Shown: positions 11,112-22,248, counted from the first letter of the stretch. The stretch is 64,000 nt of DNA from Sophora flavescens (GCA_030762895.1 CM061065.1:64588200-64652199), one strand, 5' to 3'. Numbers and translations are program-made. The notes: generated from the sequence alone by a model not told the origin.

Positions 11112-12191
11112 TTGGTGATGCCGTTTGGAGTGACGAATGCACTTGCTATATTCTTGGACTACATGAATAGAATCTTTCGTCCTTATTTGGATCAGTTCGT
11201 GGTCGTCTTCGTTGATGACATTCTGATCTATTCTCTAAACCAGGAGAAACATGTCGAACACCTTAGCATTGTTCTTCAAGTCCTGAGAGAGAAGCAACTC
11301 TATACGAAACTGGAAAAGTGTGAGTTTTGGTTGGATCAAGTTCAATTCTTGGGTCATGTGATATCTCGCGAAGGAATCATTGTGGATCCAACGAAGGTCG
11401 AGGTTGTGTTGGAATGGGAAAGGCCAACAACGGCAACAGAAATCCGTAGTTTTGTGGGTTTGGCTGGCTACTACAGGAGGTTTATTGAAGGATTTTCCAA
11501 GATTGTAGGACCTCTCACTCAGTTAACTCGTAAGGACCAAGGGTTCGTTTGGACAGAAGCCTGTGAAAGAAGCTTCCAAGAGCTGAAAAGGAGGTTGATG
11601 ACCTCACCTATGTTGATCCTACCCGATCCCAGGGAATCTTTTGAGGTTTACTGTGACGCTTCGTATCAAGGGTTGGGTTGTGTGCTGATGCAGAACCGGA
11701 AAGTCGTGGCTTATGCTTCGAGGCAGTTGAAGATTCACGAGAAGAACTACCCAGTGCATGATTTAGAGTTGGTGGCGGCTGTGGTTTTTTCTTTGAAAAT
11801 ATGGAGACATTACTTGTATGGTGCTACTTTTAATGTTTTCAGTGACCATAAAAGCTTGAAGTACCTGTTCAACCAGAAGGAGTTGAATATGCGTCAGAGA
11901 CGTTGGTTAGAGTTTCTAAAGGATTACGACTTTCAACTACAGTATCACCCAGGGAAGGCGAATGTAGTGGCCGATGCACTAAGCATAAAGTCGATTCACA
12001 TGTCAGTGATGATGGTTAGGGAGCAGGGATTGTTGGAACAATTCCGAGATTTGAGTTTGTCGGTTGAGGTTACACCAGGAAGGCTGTGTCTAAACAAGAT
12101 CACCGTGTCAAATGGATTGATGGAACAGGTAAAGGAGAAGCAAGAGACTGATCGGTATCTGCAGACCGAAAGGGACTTAGTGAGGCAATGA
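11112..12191 (+). pseudogene. pol: reverse transcriptase palm/thumb and RNase H of C
   Basis: The frame resumes at VMPFGVTNA and carries the RT catalytic motif FVDDILIYS (YxDD-type), the primer-grip region (VQFLGHVIS) and the connection GLAGYYRRFIEGFS. RNase H follows, with the catalytic residues visible as VYCDASYQG, HDLELVA and FSDHKSL, and then the linker YHPGKANVVADALS. It is open for 359 codons to TGA at 12189-12191. The upstream frame is shifted, so no fused polyprotein can form. Confidence 0.9.
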
Positions 12192-13268
12192 GCATTGTCA
12201 GAGTTCAGAGATGGAAAAGATGGGATCTTGAGGTTTGGTGAAAGGATTTGTGTACCTGATGATGTTGAGCTGAGGAAGCTGATTTTAGAAGAGGCTCATA
12301 AGAGCAGGTTGAGTATGCACCCAGGGGACATGAAGATGTATCAAGATCTTTAAAACTTGTACTGGTGGTATGGGATGAAGAGAGATGTAATGGAATATGT
12401 CGCTTCTTGTTTGGTATGTCAGAAAGCCAAAGTGGAACACCAGAGACCAGCAGGAATGTTACAGTCTTTAGATATTCAATAATAGAAATGGGATGGAATC
12501 TCGATGGATTTCGTGACCAGTTTACCAAGGACTGAGAAGGGTTATGAGGCTATATGGGTAATAGTGGACCGACTGACTAAGTCAGCTCACTTTTTACCAA
12601 TCAATATGAGATACTCTATGGAGAAGTTAACCCAACTGTACATCGAAGAGATTGTTAGACTGTATGGTGTGCCTTCAAGCATTGTTTCAGACCAAGACCA
12701 GCGATTTACATCGAGGTTTTGGCAGAGTTTGCAAAAATCGCTTGGAACGAAACACAGATTGAGTTTCGCATATCATTCGAAGACTGATGGACAAACAGAA
12801 AGGACAATCCAGTCACTAGAGGACTTGCTGAGAGCTTGTGTTTTGGAGGATGTTGGGGGTTGGGACGAGTCCCTACCGTTGATAGAATTCACCTACAATA
12901 ATAGTTTCCATTCAAGCATTGGAATGGCACCTTATGAGGCCCTATATGGTCGACGATGTCAGATGCCTTTGTGTTGGTACCAGGATGGAGAGAATTTGCT
13001 GTTGGGTCTCGACTTCGTGCAACAAACAACAGAAAAGGTGAAGATGATCCAGGAGAAAATGAGGACTACTCAGAGCCGACAGAAGAGCTACGCGGACAAG
13101 AGACGACAACCTCTAGAGTTTGAGGAAGGCGAACATGTATTCTTGAGAGTCACGCCAACGACTGGGATTGGCAGAGTACTAAAGTCCAGAAAACTTACAC
13201 CCAAGTTCATTGGACCCTACCAAATTCTCCATCGTGTAGGTCCAGTAGCTTATAAAATATCTTTACCA
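12192..13268 (+). pseudogene. pol: integrase of chromovirus C
   Basis: After the TGA the same polyprotein continues. The HHCC zinc-binding region is recognisable (EEAHKSRLSMHPG, then SCLVCQKAK) but contains a TAA near 12350 and further stops near 12480. The catalytic core from 12504 is open for 270 codons and shows all three DDE residues: MDFVTSLP, VSDQDQRF and TDGQTERTIQ. The C-terminal GPYQILHRVGPVAYKI segment leads to the chromodomain. A run of T at about 13270 throws the frame. Integrase inserts the cDNA; this copy is defective. Confidence 0.9.
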
Positions 13269-13276
13269 CCCTTTTT

Positions 13277-13549
13277 TTTTCCAACATCCATGATGTCTTT
13301 CATGTCTCTCAATTGAGAAAATATATTCCTGATCCATCACATATCATAAAGCCTGATAAAGTACAGTTAAAAGAGAACCTGTCCTTTGTGACTTCACCGG
13401 CACGAATCGCGGATAGGATGACAAAGCAGCTCAGAGGTAAGCAAATTCCTTTGGTCAAATTCATCTAGAAAAAGACAACCGAAGAAGCAACGTGGGAAGC
13501 TGAGGACAAGACGAAGTTGCAGTACCCTGAGTTATTTCAAGGTACGTAA
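13277..13549 (+). pseudogene. chromodomain of the C integrase
   Basis: In a shifted frame the sequence reads NIHDVFHVSQLRKYIPD, then a chromodomain-like segment ending TTEEATWEAEDK and QYPELFQ, with a terminal TAA at 13547-13549. A TAG replaces an expected Trp before KKTTEEA. In chromoviruses this domain guides integration to particular chromatin, and it supports the Tekay/Del-type assignment. Confidence 0.8.
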
Positions 13550-13570
13550 TTTCAAGGACGAAATTCTTTT

Positions 13571-13584
13571 TAGAGGGGTAGAGT
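13571..13584 (+). promoter_or_regulatory. polypurine tract of chromovirus C
   Basis: TAGAGGGGTAGAGT lies directly before the 3' LTR start TGTAACGCCC. It is the plus-strand priming site for reverse transcription. Confidence 0.8.
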
Positions 13585-14021
13585 TGTAACGCCCTGTTTT
13601 TCGTATGCTTCATTATCAGTAAATACATGCTTTAATGTGTTTATTTTTGATAAAATCCAGAGGATGATTTTATTTAAAATAAAATCATTTTCTTGTGTTG
13701 TTTTACCGTATGAAGTCACGGTAAAATTTTCGGTCGAAAATTCAGATTTAAAATGTCTGGTTCTCCTTTGCCGATTACAAGTTTACTGAGCTAGAGACAA
13801 AATTTTAATTCGTGAACGAGACGGTTAGTGTTTTTATGATGTTTTTTGTGGGTTTGGAGTTTTTCTAAAAATCTTGTTCGGGGCCAAATCTTAGGGATTT
13901 CCCGAGTGAAGTCGTCGGGAAATACGATCGGGGAAGTCATCTAATATGCAATGGAGCAGAGCATCAAGAGGATGAAGTGACATGAAGAGACTTGATGTGA
14001 AGGCTATGACACCCCTCAAAA
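13585..14021 (+). mobile_element. truncated 3' LTR of chromovirus C
   Basis: This 437-bp segment aligns to the first 440 bp of the 5' LTR with roughly 30 differences. It stops abruptly at ..CACCCCTC and continues as LTR B in reverse. The rest of the LTR and the expected target duplication are missing. Confidence 0.88.
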
Positions 14022-14058
14022 GAGGATACTTCCATATCCAGAAGAAGTATCAAAAGAG
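14015..14058 (+). other. rearrangement junction with templated duplication (LTR C to LTR B)
   Basis: At the junction a 34-bp piece beginning AAAAGAGGATACTTCCA is present twice, separated by TATCCAGAAGAAGTATC. The corresponding place in B copy 1 (about 1036-1068) has it once. C and B share only the CTCAAAA/AGAAGAGG-type microhomology here. The pattern fits end joining or template switching rather than transposition. Confidence 0.65.
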
Positions 14059-14453
14059 GATACTTCCACCCCGGCTCCCTCGTCAGGTGCATCATCATCA
14101 TCATCAATGCTCATAGGATGATACTGAGGTTCCTCATCCATGAATTCCACCGGATCCTCCTCTATGGGTGAAGCTGGCGCCACATTCAGAGGTGGTGGAT
14201 TCAACACTAGCAGTCCTAGGTCTGCTAGGTGTTGTACATACAACTAAGCTGGCGGAAGTGATATCTAGATAGTCTCCACGGTATGAATCCTTCTCTCTGG
14301 ACCTCCCTCCCGTGTTCCTTCTATAATGCAAATCGGGCCAGTGTACTCGGTCATGTGATTCCCCGGATGAATCACTCAAGCCCCAGGGTTGTTGGCATCC
14401 TCAAACATGATCGTCCACACCCAGGAGTGCACGAGAGGCAGAGTTGGGTCCAT
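14022..14453 (-). pseudogene. LTR-encoded acidic ORF of family B, copy 2
   Basis: It starts ATGGACCCAAC at 14453 after CTAG. A TGG to TGA change occurs in the ..GAWVIH-equivalent segment, and the TAG shared by the B family follows further on. The acidic part (PIEEDPVEFMDEEPQYHP, then a DDDDD run) is open. It runs into the rearrangement junction before its normal C-terminus. Confidence 0.55.
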
Positions 14454-17400
14454 CTAGTCTCAACATTATAGGATACATACATATATACATGAAGGAAAAT
14501 GCAAGGGTAAGATACCAATATATGGATAATTATGACAACTATATGCACCCAAAAACACACAGAGAAACATATACAAATAACAAGATATCATTTTAAGCAG
14601 TACGTAGCAAAAGCTAATCATCGTTTTTTTGAAAACCATGTCTCTTCTATAGTTCAACTTCTATCCTAATCTCCGGAGACCCCAAATTCACTTTGTTTAA
14701 AATGAGCTGATCAGGCCTGAAATATTTACCATAAAAGGCACAACGTGTTAGTCCCCTACACTACCCAAAACTCTTGGCACAGTGTGCAACGTGCGTGGAT
14801 ATCCACAACATACTATCCAACTCAAGGCATAGTAATCAAGGCATATGGATTTCATTGTCCGTCAAGGCACAATGATACAATGTAACATGATATACCCTAC
14901 CCTTCAAGGTACTCACACAAAATAACTTTGGGCATGCCTGCCAAATGCATGAAAAACATTTTATTATCGAGGCTTTTCTTTGTGTATAATTCTTTCCTTG
15001 TCGAAGCTCAAAGGCTCACAACCTCCATAACTTTTCAATGTATTAAAATTTGTAAACACATGACATTTGAGTCCGAGTGTCCAATCATGAGAGTCTTAAA
15101 CCGATGCACCAATCTAAGACTTTGTGGTAGTAGAAAACAACTTTATACCTTTACTGTGTTTATCACGTTTGTATAACGTATGTAGGAAACGCCGTCCACA
15201 ACAACGTATAAGGACACAGAGTCCGCAACAACGTGACACAGATCATAGATCAACGTGTTTAATTACACTAGTAGCTCGACGTGTCGGTTACTAGGTCCAC
15301 TTTTCAACATTAGTAAAAAAATTTATTTGAAATTCATTTTTTAAAAATCACCTTGATTTTAAAAAAATTCATTATTTTTCAATAAAATCAAATTAATCTT
15401 CCTTAAAAAAAAATCTTTTAATTCAATAAATCAAAATATGCTTTTTCATAAAATTTCTAATGTTACAAAATTTAGAAATATAACCTTAACTTTCTTCTCT
15501 TTTCAAACAAAACCTTTTTTAAAAAAAAAACATTATTTATTTGTAAGCTTCTTTCATGATCTTGTTAAGGTTTTTTTCTTAACTTATTATTTTGAGCTCT
15601 AACTCAAGGTTAGGCTTATATGCATCAACCAAACAATTACATCAATAAATCAACATATCCATATCATAATAAACATTTTATAATCAACATAAACACTTAA
15701 ATCATGTAAATCAAATAAAATAAGCATATCAACTAAATCAAATCACTTATCAAACCAAGCATTATAACAAGAATTCAACCAACACATCAAGCAAATACAG
15801 GTTACACATGGTCATCATAATTTTTAATAGCCCTCAGGCTTTTTTCCCTTACCTCAGAGTAAAATGGTAATAAAACTCAGTTGTGGTTTTTAAAGAGGAA
15901 CGACTCGGTTCGCTTTATAATTGCAAATCTATACAGAAACAAGTGTTTAACATAAGTAAAATTTTTATAAAATCACCCTAGTTTGTTGCAGGCATTCGGC
16001 CATACTTGAAAAAATCATGCTAGAAATTTTAAAGTTTCACAAACTTTTGGATCTATGATCCTTAAGCATCAAGGAGGTAAAATAAAAGTATAAAACTTGA
16101 AAATAAAATTTTATAATCTTGGCCTCATGAACCATAGGTTTCGGTCTTCCCAAGAAATGATAGAAACTTTTATTTTTCATCAATTTAATTTCATGCATGT
16201 AAACTTTATAGTATTCTAAGCATCATTTAGCTTAAAAATATTTGAACAAGCCTCATCACCTCATCAAGTGAGTTTCGGCTATCACAAGGCAACAAGGTTG
16301 GGAACACTAAAATTTTTCAAGCACCATTGTTAAGCTACTAATGTAAAGAACTTAGTGTATTAACCATGCAACCTTCCAAGTGATTAAAAATTAGGCCTTT
16401 CTAACTTAAATATTTTAGATTTTTGGCCATAGAACCATTACAAGAAGGTATACTCAGTCTAAAAAAAGGCTTTAGTTAAAAAAAAAATCATGAACCAAAG
16501 ATCTAAAGCCATGCATGTAAGATTTTAGCAAAAACTCATCCTTTCTCCCTCTTGGTGTTTCGGTCATACCGTGATCATAGGGAGGATGATTTTCTCTTCA
16601 CATGCAAGCCATTTAAAATGAGAATAAGGATGAGCAAGAAGTGGTAAAATCTTTTGCATGTAAAGGAAGATGATTTCTTATTGATTACAAGTTAAAACTA
16701 TAAGCATAAATCATAGTAAAACTAACATGCATGTGAAAAATATGTTAAAAAATCACAACCTCTCCTCCTTAGAGTTTTAGCCAACCCCATTAAAATGGTC
16801 ATAGGAGGGTTCATTCCAACATACAAAGGTTGATGAAGGTAGAAAGAAGTAGTAGAAGTTGAAAGAATTTAGTTTTGAAACAAAATAAACAAGCTTTCAT
16901 GAATCAACTCAACATGCATGTGTATAAAATGAACATAGAAGAAAAGTGTAGAACAATAGTTGGAGATTATACCTAGGAGCTGCAAAAAATTGAAGTCTTG
17001 ATAGCAAGACTTGAGTCTTCCTTAAGAACAAGAGAAATAAAACAAAGTGTAGTAAACTGGATTTTGTGTGGATGAAGGGAAAAGTGATGAAGTGAGAAGA
17101 GGATGTGTGTATATAAAGGAGGGGGAGGGAGCTGGTTTCAGAAGAAAAGGGAGAGGAAAATAAAAAAAAAAAATAAAAATATTTTTAATATAAATTTTTA
17201 AATATAATAATTTATTATGATAATTATGATTTTGTGTCATAAAATTACTATTCATCTTACAAAAAATCAGATTTTCCTCACCCAACACTCCAAAATTTGA
17301 TACAAGTTATTTCCCTTGATTTTTGTTTCGTTCCGGTTAAATATCTATACTGATTCGATCGTATTTCTAATGAAAATCGTACCTGAAAAATCAATAAAAT

Positions 17401-17703
17401 AAAATTTTTTAACGAAAATTTTTAAAATAGTGGAAACATTAACAATCGTAATTAGAAGCCTAATCATTTCGTTCACGAGTAAAAATTTCATTTTATGATC
17501 AGTAAACTTGTATCGATAGAGAAAACGCAGACCGGGATTTGTCTGAACTTTCAGCTGAAATTTTTACTAGAGCTTCCTAAGATAGACTAAGTTATGAAAA
17601 TGACTTTAGTTTATCAAAATAATCTCTAAAACTTTAAAATCAATTACTAGCAAGCACACACTTAAGCACACATTAACAAGAAACAGAAAATCGGGGCGTT
17701 ACA
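14022..17703 (-). mobile_element. solo LTR B, copy 2 (3' end truncated)
   Basis: On the minus strand it starts TGTAACGCCCCG at 17703, next to element A sequence TGATCCTTTTTT, as in the other copies. It lacks about the last 400 bp of the LTR, being cut at 14022. It retains the TATA box (minus, about 17108-17117) and the region that copy 1 has lost. Confidence 0.82.
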
Positions 17704-17713
17704 TGATCCTTTT

Positions 17714-18265
17714 TTGTTCTCAAGTACTTATAATCTTTCAAACGCTCTCTCAAAACTCATTGGCATTCTATCCAACTTCCTATACAAGTTCCTTGTTCTT
17801 GGTGATGATGGAGGAGAATCTTCTTCATGTTGTGAAGTCGTGATGCACTTACAATTTGAGAAATTACAATACAAATTCCAGCAAATTGAAAATTACACAA
17901 ATCAAATGAGGATCACACCAATAAGAACAATTACACCGCCAAAATCAAAAGAATTAAGTACAATCCAACAAGGAACAAATACACTTAAAGAACAAGTGAA
18001 AGAAAAGAATTACAGGTCAACAATGAATATTACAAGGACCTCACCACTCACTCACCATTCACTCAAAGATTGTCACTCATGTATATCACTCAATGTAGAA
18101 TTTTTCAAGATGATTTCTCTCTTGTCTCTTTCCACTCAAGAGTTTCCTCCTCAAGGGATCTACAAGTTGAAACAAGATTCTCAACAATTAGTCTCCATTA
18201 AACAAGTGACAAATCAACCAATAGGCAATCAATTCAAAGAGGTCAAGAATGTGGAAAACAACTAA
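17714..18265 (+). CDS. antisense ORF in element A leader, copy 2 (uncertain)
   Basis: This 183-residue plus-strand ORF is opposite to element A, collinear and equal in length with the one at 2793-3344. It differs by scattered substitutions (for example LSKLIGILSNFLYK against LSKFLVILSNFLCK) but has no stop or indel. No domain is recognised. The alternative explanation is a shadow of ancient sense coding sequence. Confidence 0.3.
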   Translation: MFSSTYNLSNALSKLIGILSNFLYKFLVLGDDGGESSSCCEVVMHLQFEKLQYKFQQIENYTNQMRITPIRTITPPKSKELSTIQQGTNTLKEQVKEKNYRSTMNITRTSPLTHHSLKDCHSCISLNVEFFKMISLLSLSTQEFPPQGIYKLKQDSQQLVSIKQVTNQPIGNQFKEVKNVENN

Positions 18266-19297
18266 CACGAAACTAATGGAGTTTATAAGACAAGCAAGAA
18301 AAGGTTCAAGAAGAATTGTACACTCAAATTGATGTGAAGAAGACAGGTTGAAAAGAGTTCAACAAAGTGTAATTCAAATTTAATCAAAGTGTTTGTGAAC
18401 AGTTAATGATCAAAGTGAATTGTGTTACACCAATATGTGAAGGATCTATACAAATACAAGCATGTGAAATGGTGGCAAGTCTTTTACCTTTTGCTGAAAT
18501 TTTCCAGAATTTGTACTTTTGCCCCAAAACTTTGTATAGTTACGGTTTTGGATCACTTTATCTTTTTACAGTAATTTTTTTATTTTTTTTTAAACTTCAG
18601 TCACTTGACTTTTTCTAATTACAATTTCACAGCAATTACAATGAAAATTTCTAAATTACAAAAAGATCCTTCAAGTATGAACAAATTTGGACATAATTGG
18701 TGTAATACTTGGAAATACGAACAATTCAAGTAGTGTAAAATAATTTCCAAGTGAAGGAGCACAAATCAAGTAATTAGAGACCTAGATCTTTCATTCAAGT
18801 GGATGATAAACACATCATTTCCATAATTTGAATTTCATGAAGATCTATTGGGTTCTAAAAATTTGAAATCATTGAAGCACTTTTGATTAAAATTTGAATT
18901 AATCTTACTATTGTGAATTGAAATTTGAATTTGAATTTTGCAATTGTTCAAATTCACAAAGTAAGGTAAATAGATTTATGCTTGAATTTTCAAGAAGCAA
19001 CCAAAATCACATGTGCTTGAAGAGCACGTGCAACAAATGGAGCCTAAATTTGAAAGTGAAAATGTGGAGGTAAAAAATTTTCACCAAAAATTCAAGCAAG
19101 CTCAATTTAAACACATTTCAAATTCTAGATCCATGATCACATTTGGATTCAAATTGAATTTCATCATCCAAATTCAAGTGATTAATGGCGCCACTATGGA
19201 TGAAATTTTCATCATAAAATTGACTCCAACTCAAAGATCATCATAGAATTTGAAAATTTTGATCAAAAATTCAAAACAATTGAAGATCAAAGATCTA

Positions 19298-19310
19298 GCT
19301 CAAGATTCCA
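19298..19310 (-). promoter_or_regulatory. degenerate primer-binding site, element A copy 2
   Basis: On the minus strand TGGAATCTTGAGC follows the LTR end. It is a mutated version of the TGGTATC(C)AGAGC found in copies 1 and 3. Confidence 0.55.
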
Positions 19311-19312
19311 CA

Positions 19313-20028
19313 TGATGTGATCAAGGATTGATCACTAATCTTTTTGAGGATCTTTCTTTGAACTAATTGCTTTGAATTCAAGATCAACCACAAACAATAA
19401 CAAATGAATGAAACTTGAATCTCAAGTGAGAATCAAGAGAAACAAAAAGGAGTATAAGAGCACAATTATATATGAATTGAAATGACAAGAACAAAAATAA
19501 AAGTTCCGAAAATTAAAGAAAGAAAGTAGAAAATGGAATAGGAAGAAGATGAAGGGGAAGGTGCCACAATTGAATCATCTTTGAGAAGAAGATTGAATTG
19601 ATAAGCCAAAGGAGGATTCACCACTTGAATATGGAAATTTAAGGTAAGAATCAATGGTTCAACTCATGAACCAAGAGAAGAACTCTCAACTCTAGAAATC
19701 TCAAGTGTGAGAAAACTCAAATGTATTCAAACTTATGAAATGAATTACAAAGAGCCTATTTATAGATGAGCAAAAAACCCAAGTGTGGGCTTGATTTTGG
19801 CCCAATGCTTCGTACGCTTATGCTTATGACCCAATAGGCCCAATTCCTAAACTAGTCTTAAAAAGCTTTTATGAATAAGCACTTCTATTACATGAAGTCT
19901 AGTCTAAACAAGGTCCTAGTTCCTATATTTATTACATGAAGTCTACTCTATACAAAGGTCCTAGGCCCTATCCGTAACTAGGTATCTTGGACTCTCCTTC
20001 TTTGCTTTGTGAATCCATGTTCATATCA
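19313..20028 (-). mobile_element. 5' LTR of element A copy 2 (716 bp)
   Basis: It has TG...CA termini and a TATA box (minus strand, 19755-19765). Compared with the 780-bp 3' LTR at 49048 it lacks about 44 bp at 19770, between GATGAGCAAA and AAACCCAAGTG. The deleted stretch includes the point where C is inserted in copies 1 and 3. Confidence 0.82.
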
Positions 20029-20269
20029 GGAGATAATTGTTTGGGTGTGAGAATGATGGTAATTTAGAGGTGCCTAGCCTAAATTAATTATTTCAAAGAG
20101 GAGTTGTAACATAGAACATGTGTTGAGGTTTTGATGGAAGGTTAAGGCATTGGGTTGTTGTTAATGTGGGTTGGTGAGATTCATATGTTTGCTTTGTTTT
20201 CACAACCGTGTTTTTGGAATACACGAGGTCAGGAGTTATCGCTAGACCATTCCACCTTAGATATAGGCT

Positions 20270-20404
20270 GTGCAGCTATAGTGTCATTGAATTTCATGAG
20301 CACCCTCGGGAGTGGACAGGGTGTGTACCGGGATAATCGTGCAGCTATAGTGTCATTGCTTTGTGTGAGCATTCTCATCATGGAAGAGAATGTGCACCGG
20401 GAAT
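20270..20404 (+). repeat. two tandem copies of a 66-69-bp unit in fragment E
   Basis: Both units begin GTGCAGCTATAGTGTCATTG and end near a G(T/C)ACCGGGA motif. They differ by several substitutions and a short length change. Confidence 0.8.
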
Positions 20405-20671
20405 TTGGAACCTGTCGCTTGAACAACTGACTGACATTCCCAACGAGGAATGTGTGAAGGAATTGGTAGTGGCCACGTCAGCATAAAGTGTTAGATTGCA
20501 TGAGTTGAGGGTAGAGGATGATATATATTGAATTATGGATGGTTGATTTAGCGTGATGTTTTTCTGTGACTTTTGTTTTATTATATACTATTACTCTGTT
20601 ATGCTTTTTGATGATAGAATTGCTTCTTATCCCCTATATTTCTATATTTTTGTGTGTTTAATTTATTTACG

Positions 20672-20806
20672 TTAGAAGACCCGGCGGAGGATTATGTTGC
20701 TAAGGAGCTAGACGGAACTCTGTATGAAACGGAGGTTGCTGAGGAGTTGGATGGAACTCCTTACGAACCAGAGGCGGGCGATCGAGTTGTGACCCATGGT
20801 GATTAG
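20672..20806 (+). pseudogene. short acidic ORF in fragment E
   Basis: After the acceptor-like TTACGTTAG the frame reads EDPAEDYVAKELDGTLYET and continues to THGD followed by TAG. It contains an internal duplication (AKELDGTLYETEV / AEELDGTPYEPEA). Position and composition recall the EEDP-rich end of the B and D LTR proteins, but there is no ATG and no clear alignment. Confidence 0.3.
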
Positions 20807-21095
20807 AGTATAGATAGTATGTCCAGTGTGTGTAAGAAGTATTTTTATATACTTCCGCTAAGTATGACTTTTATTTAAGTTTATGCCTGTGAGGGATCCT
20901 ACTGAGAGGATACCCTCAACAATGTTTTGTAATATGTATAAGACATATGGCTGTATTCGCAATATAATTATGGCATGAAGTTTTATGTAATTGAAGTTTG
21001 TATGCTCATTAACTTAAGTTTTTTTTTATTGTACGTCTTTTCACATTAAGCGTGCGATTAAGGAATTAATAAAGAAGGCTTTAATCTAATAAAAA

Positions 21096-22003
21096 AACGA
21101 GGCACAATGGGGTCTCTCAAAGATATCTACCTAGGTGCTCCAATGCTTCATCGGAAGATATATCTAAACATGCTTTTTCCTATATTATTGATCGAATGAA
21201 GAAGAAACTTAATGGATGGAAAGCAAAAACTCTCTCATTTGCAGGGAGAGTAACATTAGCACAGTCCTCTCTTGCAAGCATGCCAGGTTATGTAATGCAA
21301 ACAGCTGTTATCCCTAAATCTCTATGTGATGAAGTTGAAAAGATATGCAGAGACTTTATTTAGGGAAGCACTAGTGATAAGAGGAAGTGTCATTTAGTAT
21401 CTTGGCAAAAAATATGCAAACCTAAAGAAGCAGGGGATCTTGGGTTCAAAAACATGAAAATTCTCTACCAAACCTATATGCTAAAGCTTGCTTGGCAACT
21501 TATTTCAGAAAGAGACAAGCTCTGGGTTCAAATTGTTAGAGCAGAGTATAATTGTGGTAATCATATGTTGCCAAAGATAAATCAGAGATCTATCTCTTCT
21601 AATGTATGGAAGGCCATCTCTCGTGCTTGGGAATCAGTGACTCCTAATATAGATTGGGTTATAAATAATGGTCAGGAGACAAGGTTTTGGAGAGATAGAT
21701 GGATACCTGGTTGTGATAGTCTTGATTCTCTTCATATTGAAGGTATCCCTCAGTCTCAAATTGAGTTTCCTGTGTCTTCCTGACTTCATTTGTGAAAAGA
21801 GTGCTTCTGTTAAACCTCCAATGCAGGGTCATGCTGATTTTGTTAACTGGAAACTTGAAAATGATGGTAATTTCTCGGTTAAATCTGCTTTTAATTTTCT
21901 AAGTTCCCAACATACTTCTGATGTAGATCCAAATCCTCTTTTTCAAAAGATACGCAACTGGAAAGGTCTAGCAAGGATCAAACAAACAAACATATACAGC
22001 TAA
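21096..22003 (+). pseudogene. LINE fragment: end of reverse transcriptase and start of zf-RVT region
   Basis: The region encodes the part of a plant L1-like ORF2 downstream of the RT active site, across frames. Recognisable pieces are NGWKAKTLSFAGRVTLAQS, CHLVSWQKICKPKEAGDLG and VINNGQETRFWRDRWIPG, then a zinc-finger-RVT start (NFSVKSAFNFL). A TAG replaces the Trp of the DFIWG motif near 21363 and further frameshifts are present. Both ends are missing and no poly(A) or target duplication was found. It is a dead fragment. Confidence 0.8.
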
Positions 22004-22240
22004 ACTCATAGAATTTATGGCATATCATTGTTGCTTCATAAATTTTTATGCTTTGGTAATTGGTACCACAGGCTATCTAATTTTTTAACTAAATTTTATA
22101 TAGCTTTAGCATAAGTAACGGTTATAATGCATACTTGTAGCAAAGTATTTACATGCAAACAATGGCATTTTCTAAAGAGCCCCCTTTAACAACGCCAACA
22201 TTGCAAATTTGCTCAACCTGCAAAGTATTTTAAAGCGGTG
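22004..22240. other. unannotated AT-rich spacer
   Basis: No ORF, repeat or RNA gene was recognised here. The right end provides the target site TATCAAGT of the SINE that follows. Confidence 0.5.
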
Positions 22241-22248
22241 TATCAAGT

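Larger units (their letters stand above)
4891..14021 (+). mobile_element. chromovirus C copy 1 (Ty3/gypsy, Tekay/Del-like), 3' LTR truncated
   Basis: The parts in order are: 5' LTR 4891-8971, primer-binding site, gag, protease, reverse transcriptase, RNase H, integrase, chromodomain, polypurine tract and the first 437 bp of the 3' LTR. This domain order and the integrase C-terminal chromodomain define a chromovirus; 4-kb LTRs fit the Tekay/Del clade. The coding region has several stops, one frameshifting deletion in RT and a broken chromodomain frame, so it is dead. The two LTRs differ at about 30 positions in the 430 bp that can be compared by eye, so the insertion is not recent. Confidence 0.9.
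17704..20028 (-). mobile_element. element A copy 2: leader and complete 5' LTR
   Basis: On the minus strand this is the 5' LTR (20028-19313), a degenerate primer site and the leader up to the B insertion. It has not been hit by C. Outside the LTR start TGATATGAACATGG the flank is TCTCC (minus strand; GGAGA at 20029-20033), which equals the TCTCC that follows the 3' LTR of copy 3 at 49828. Confidence 0.78.
20029..21095 (+). mobile_element. LTR-like fragment E (unclassified) in the spacer
   Basis: This AT-rich stretch has no long gene. It resembles the 3' part of the long LTRs only in general organisation: a T-rich tract with an acceptor-like TTTACGTTAG, then a short acidic ORF (20672-20806), then AT-rich sequence. 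A 69-bp unit beginning GTGCAGCTATAGTGTC is duplicated in tandem (20270-20338 and 20339-20404). No LTR termini or target duplication could be placed. Confidence 0.4.

Noticed and set aside
20155..20430. 91-residue ORF in fragment E
   Set aside because: It runs through a recent-looking 69-bp duplication, has no recognisable domain, and an equally long ORF exists on the opposite strand.
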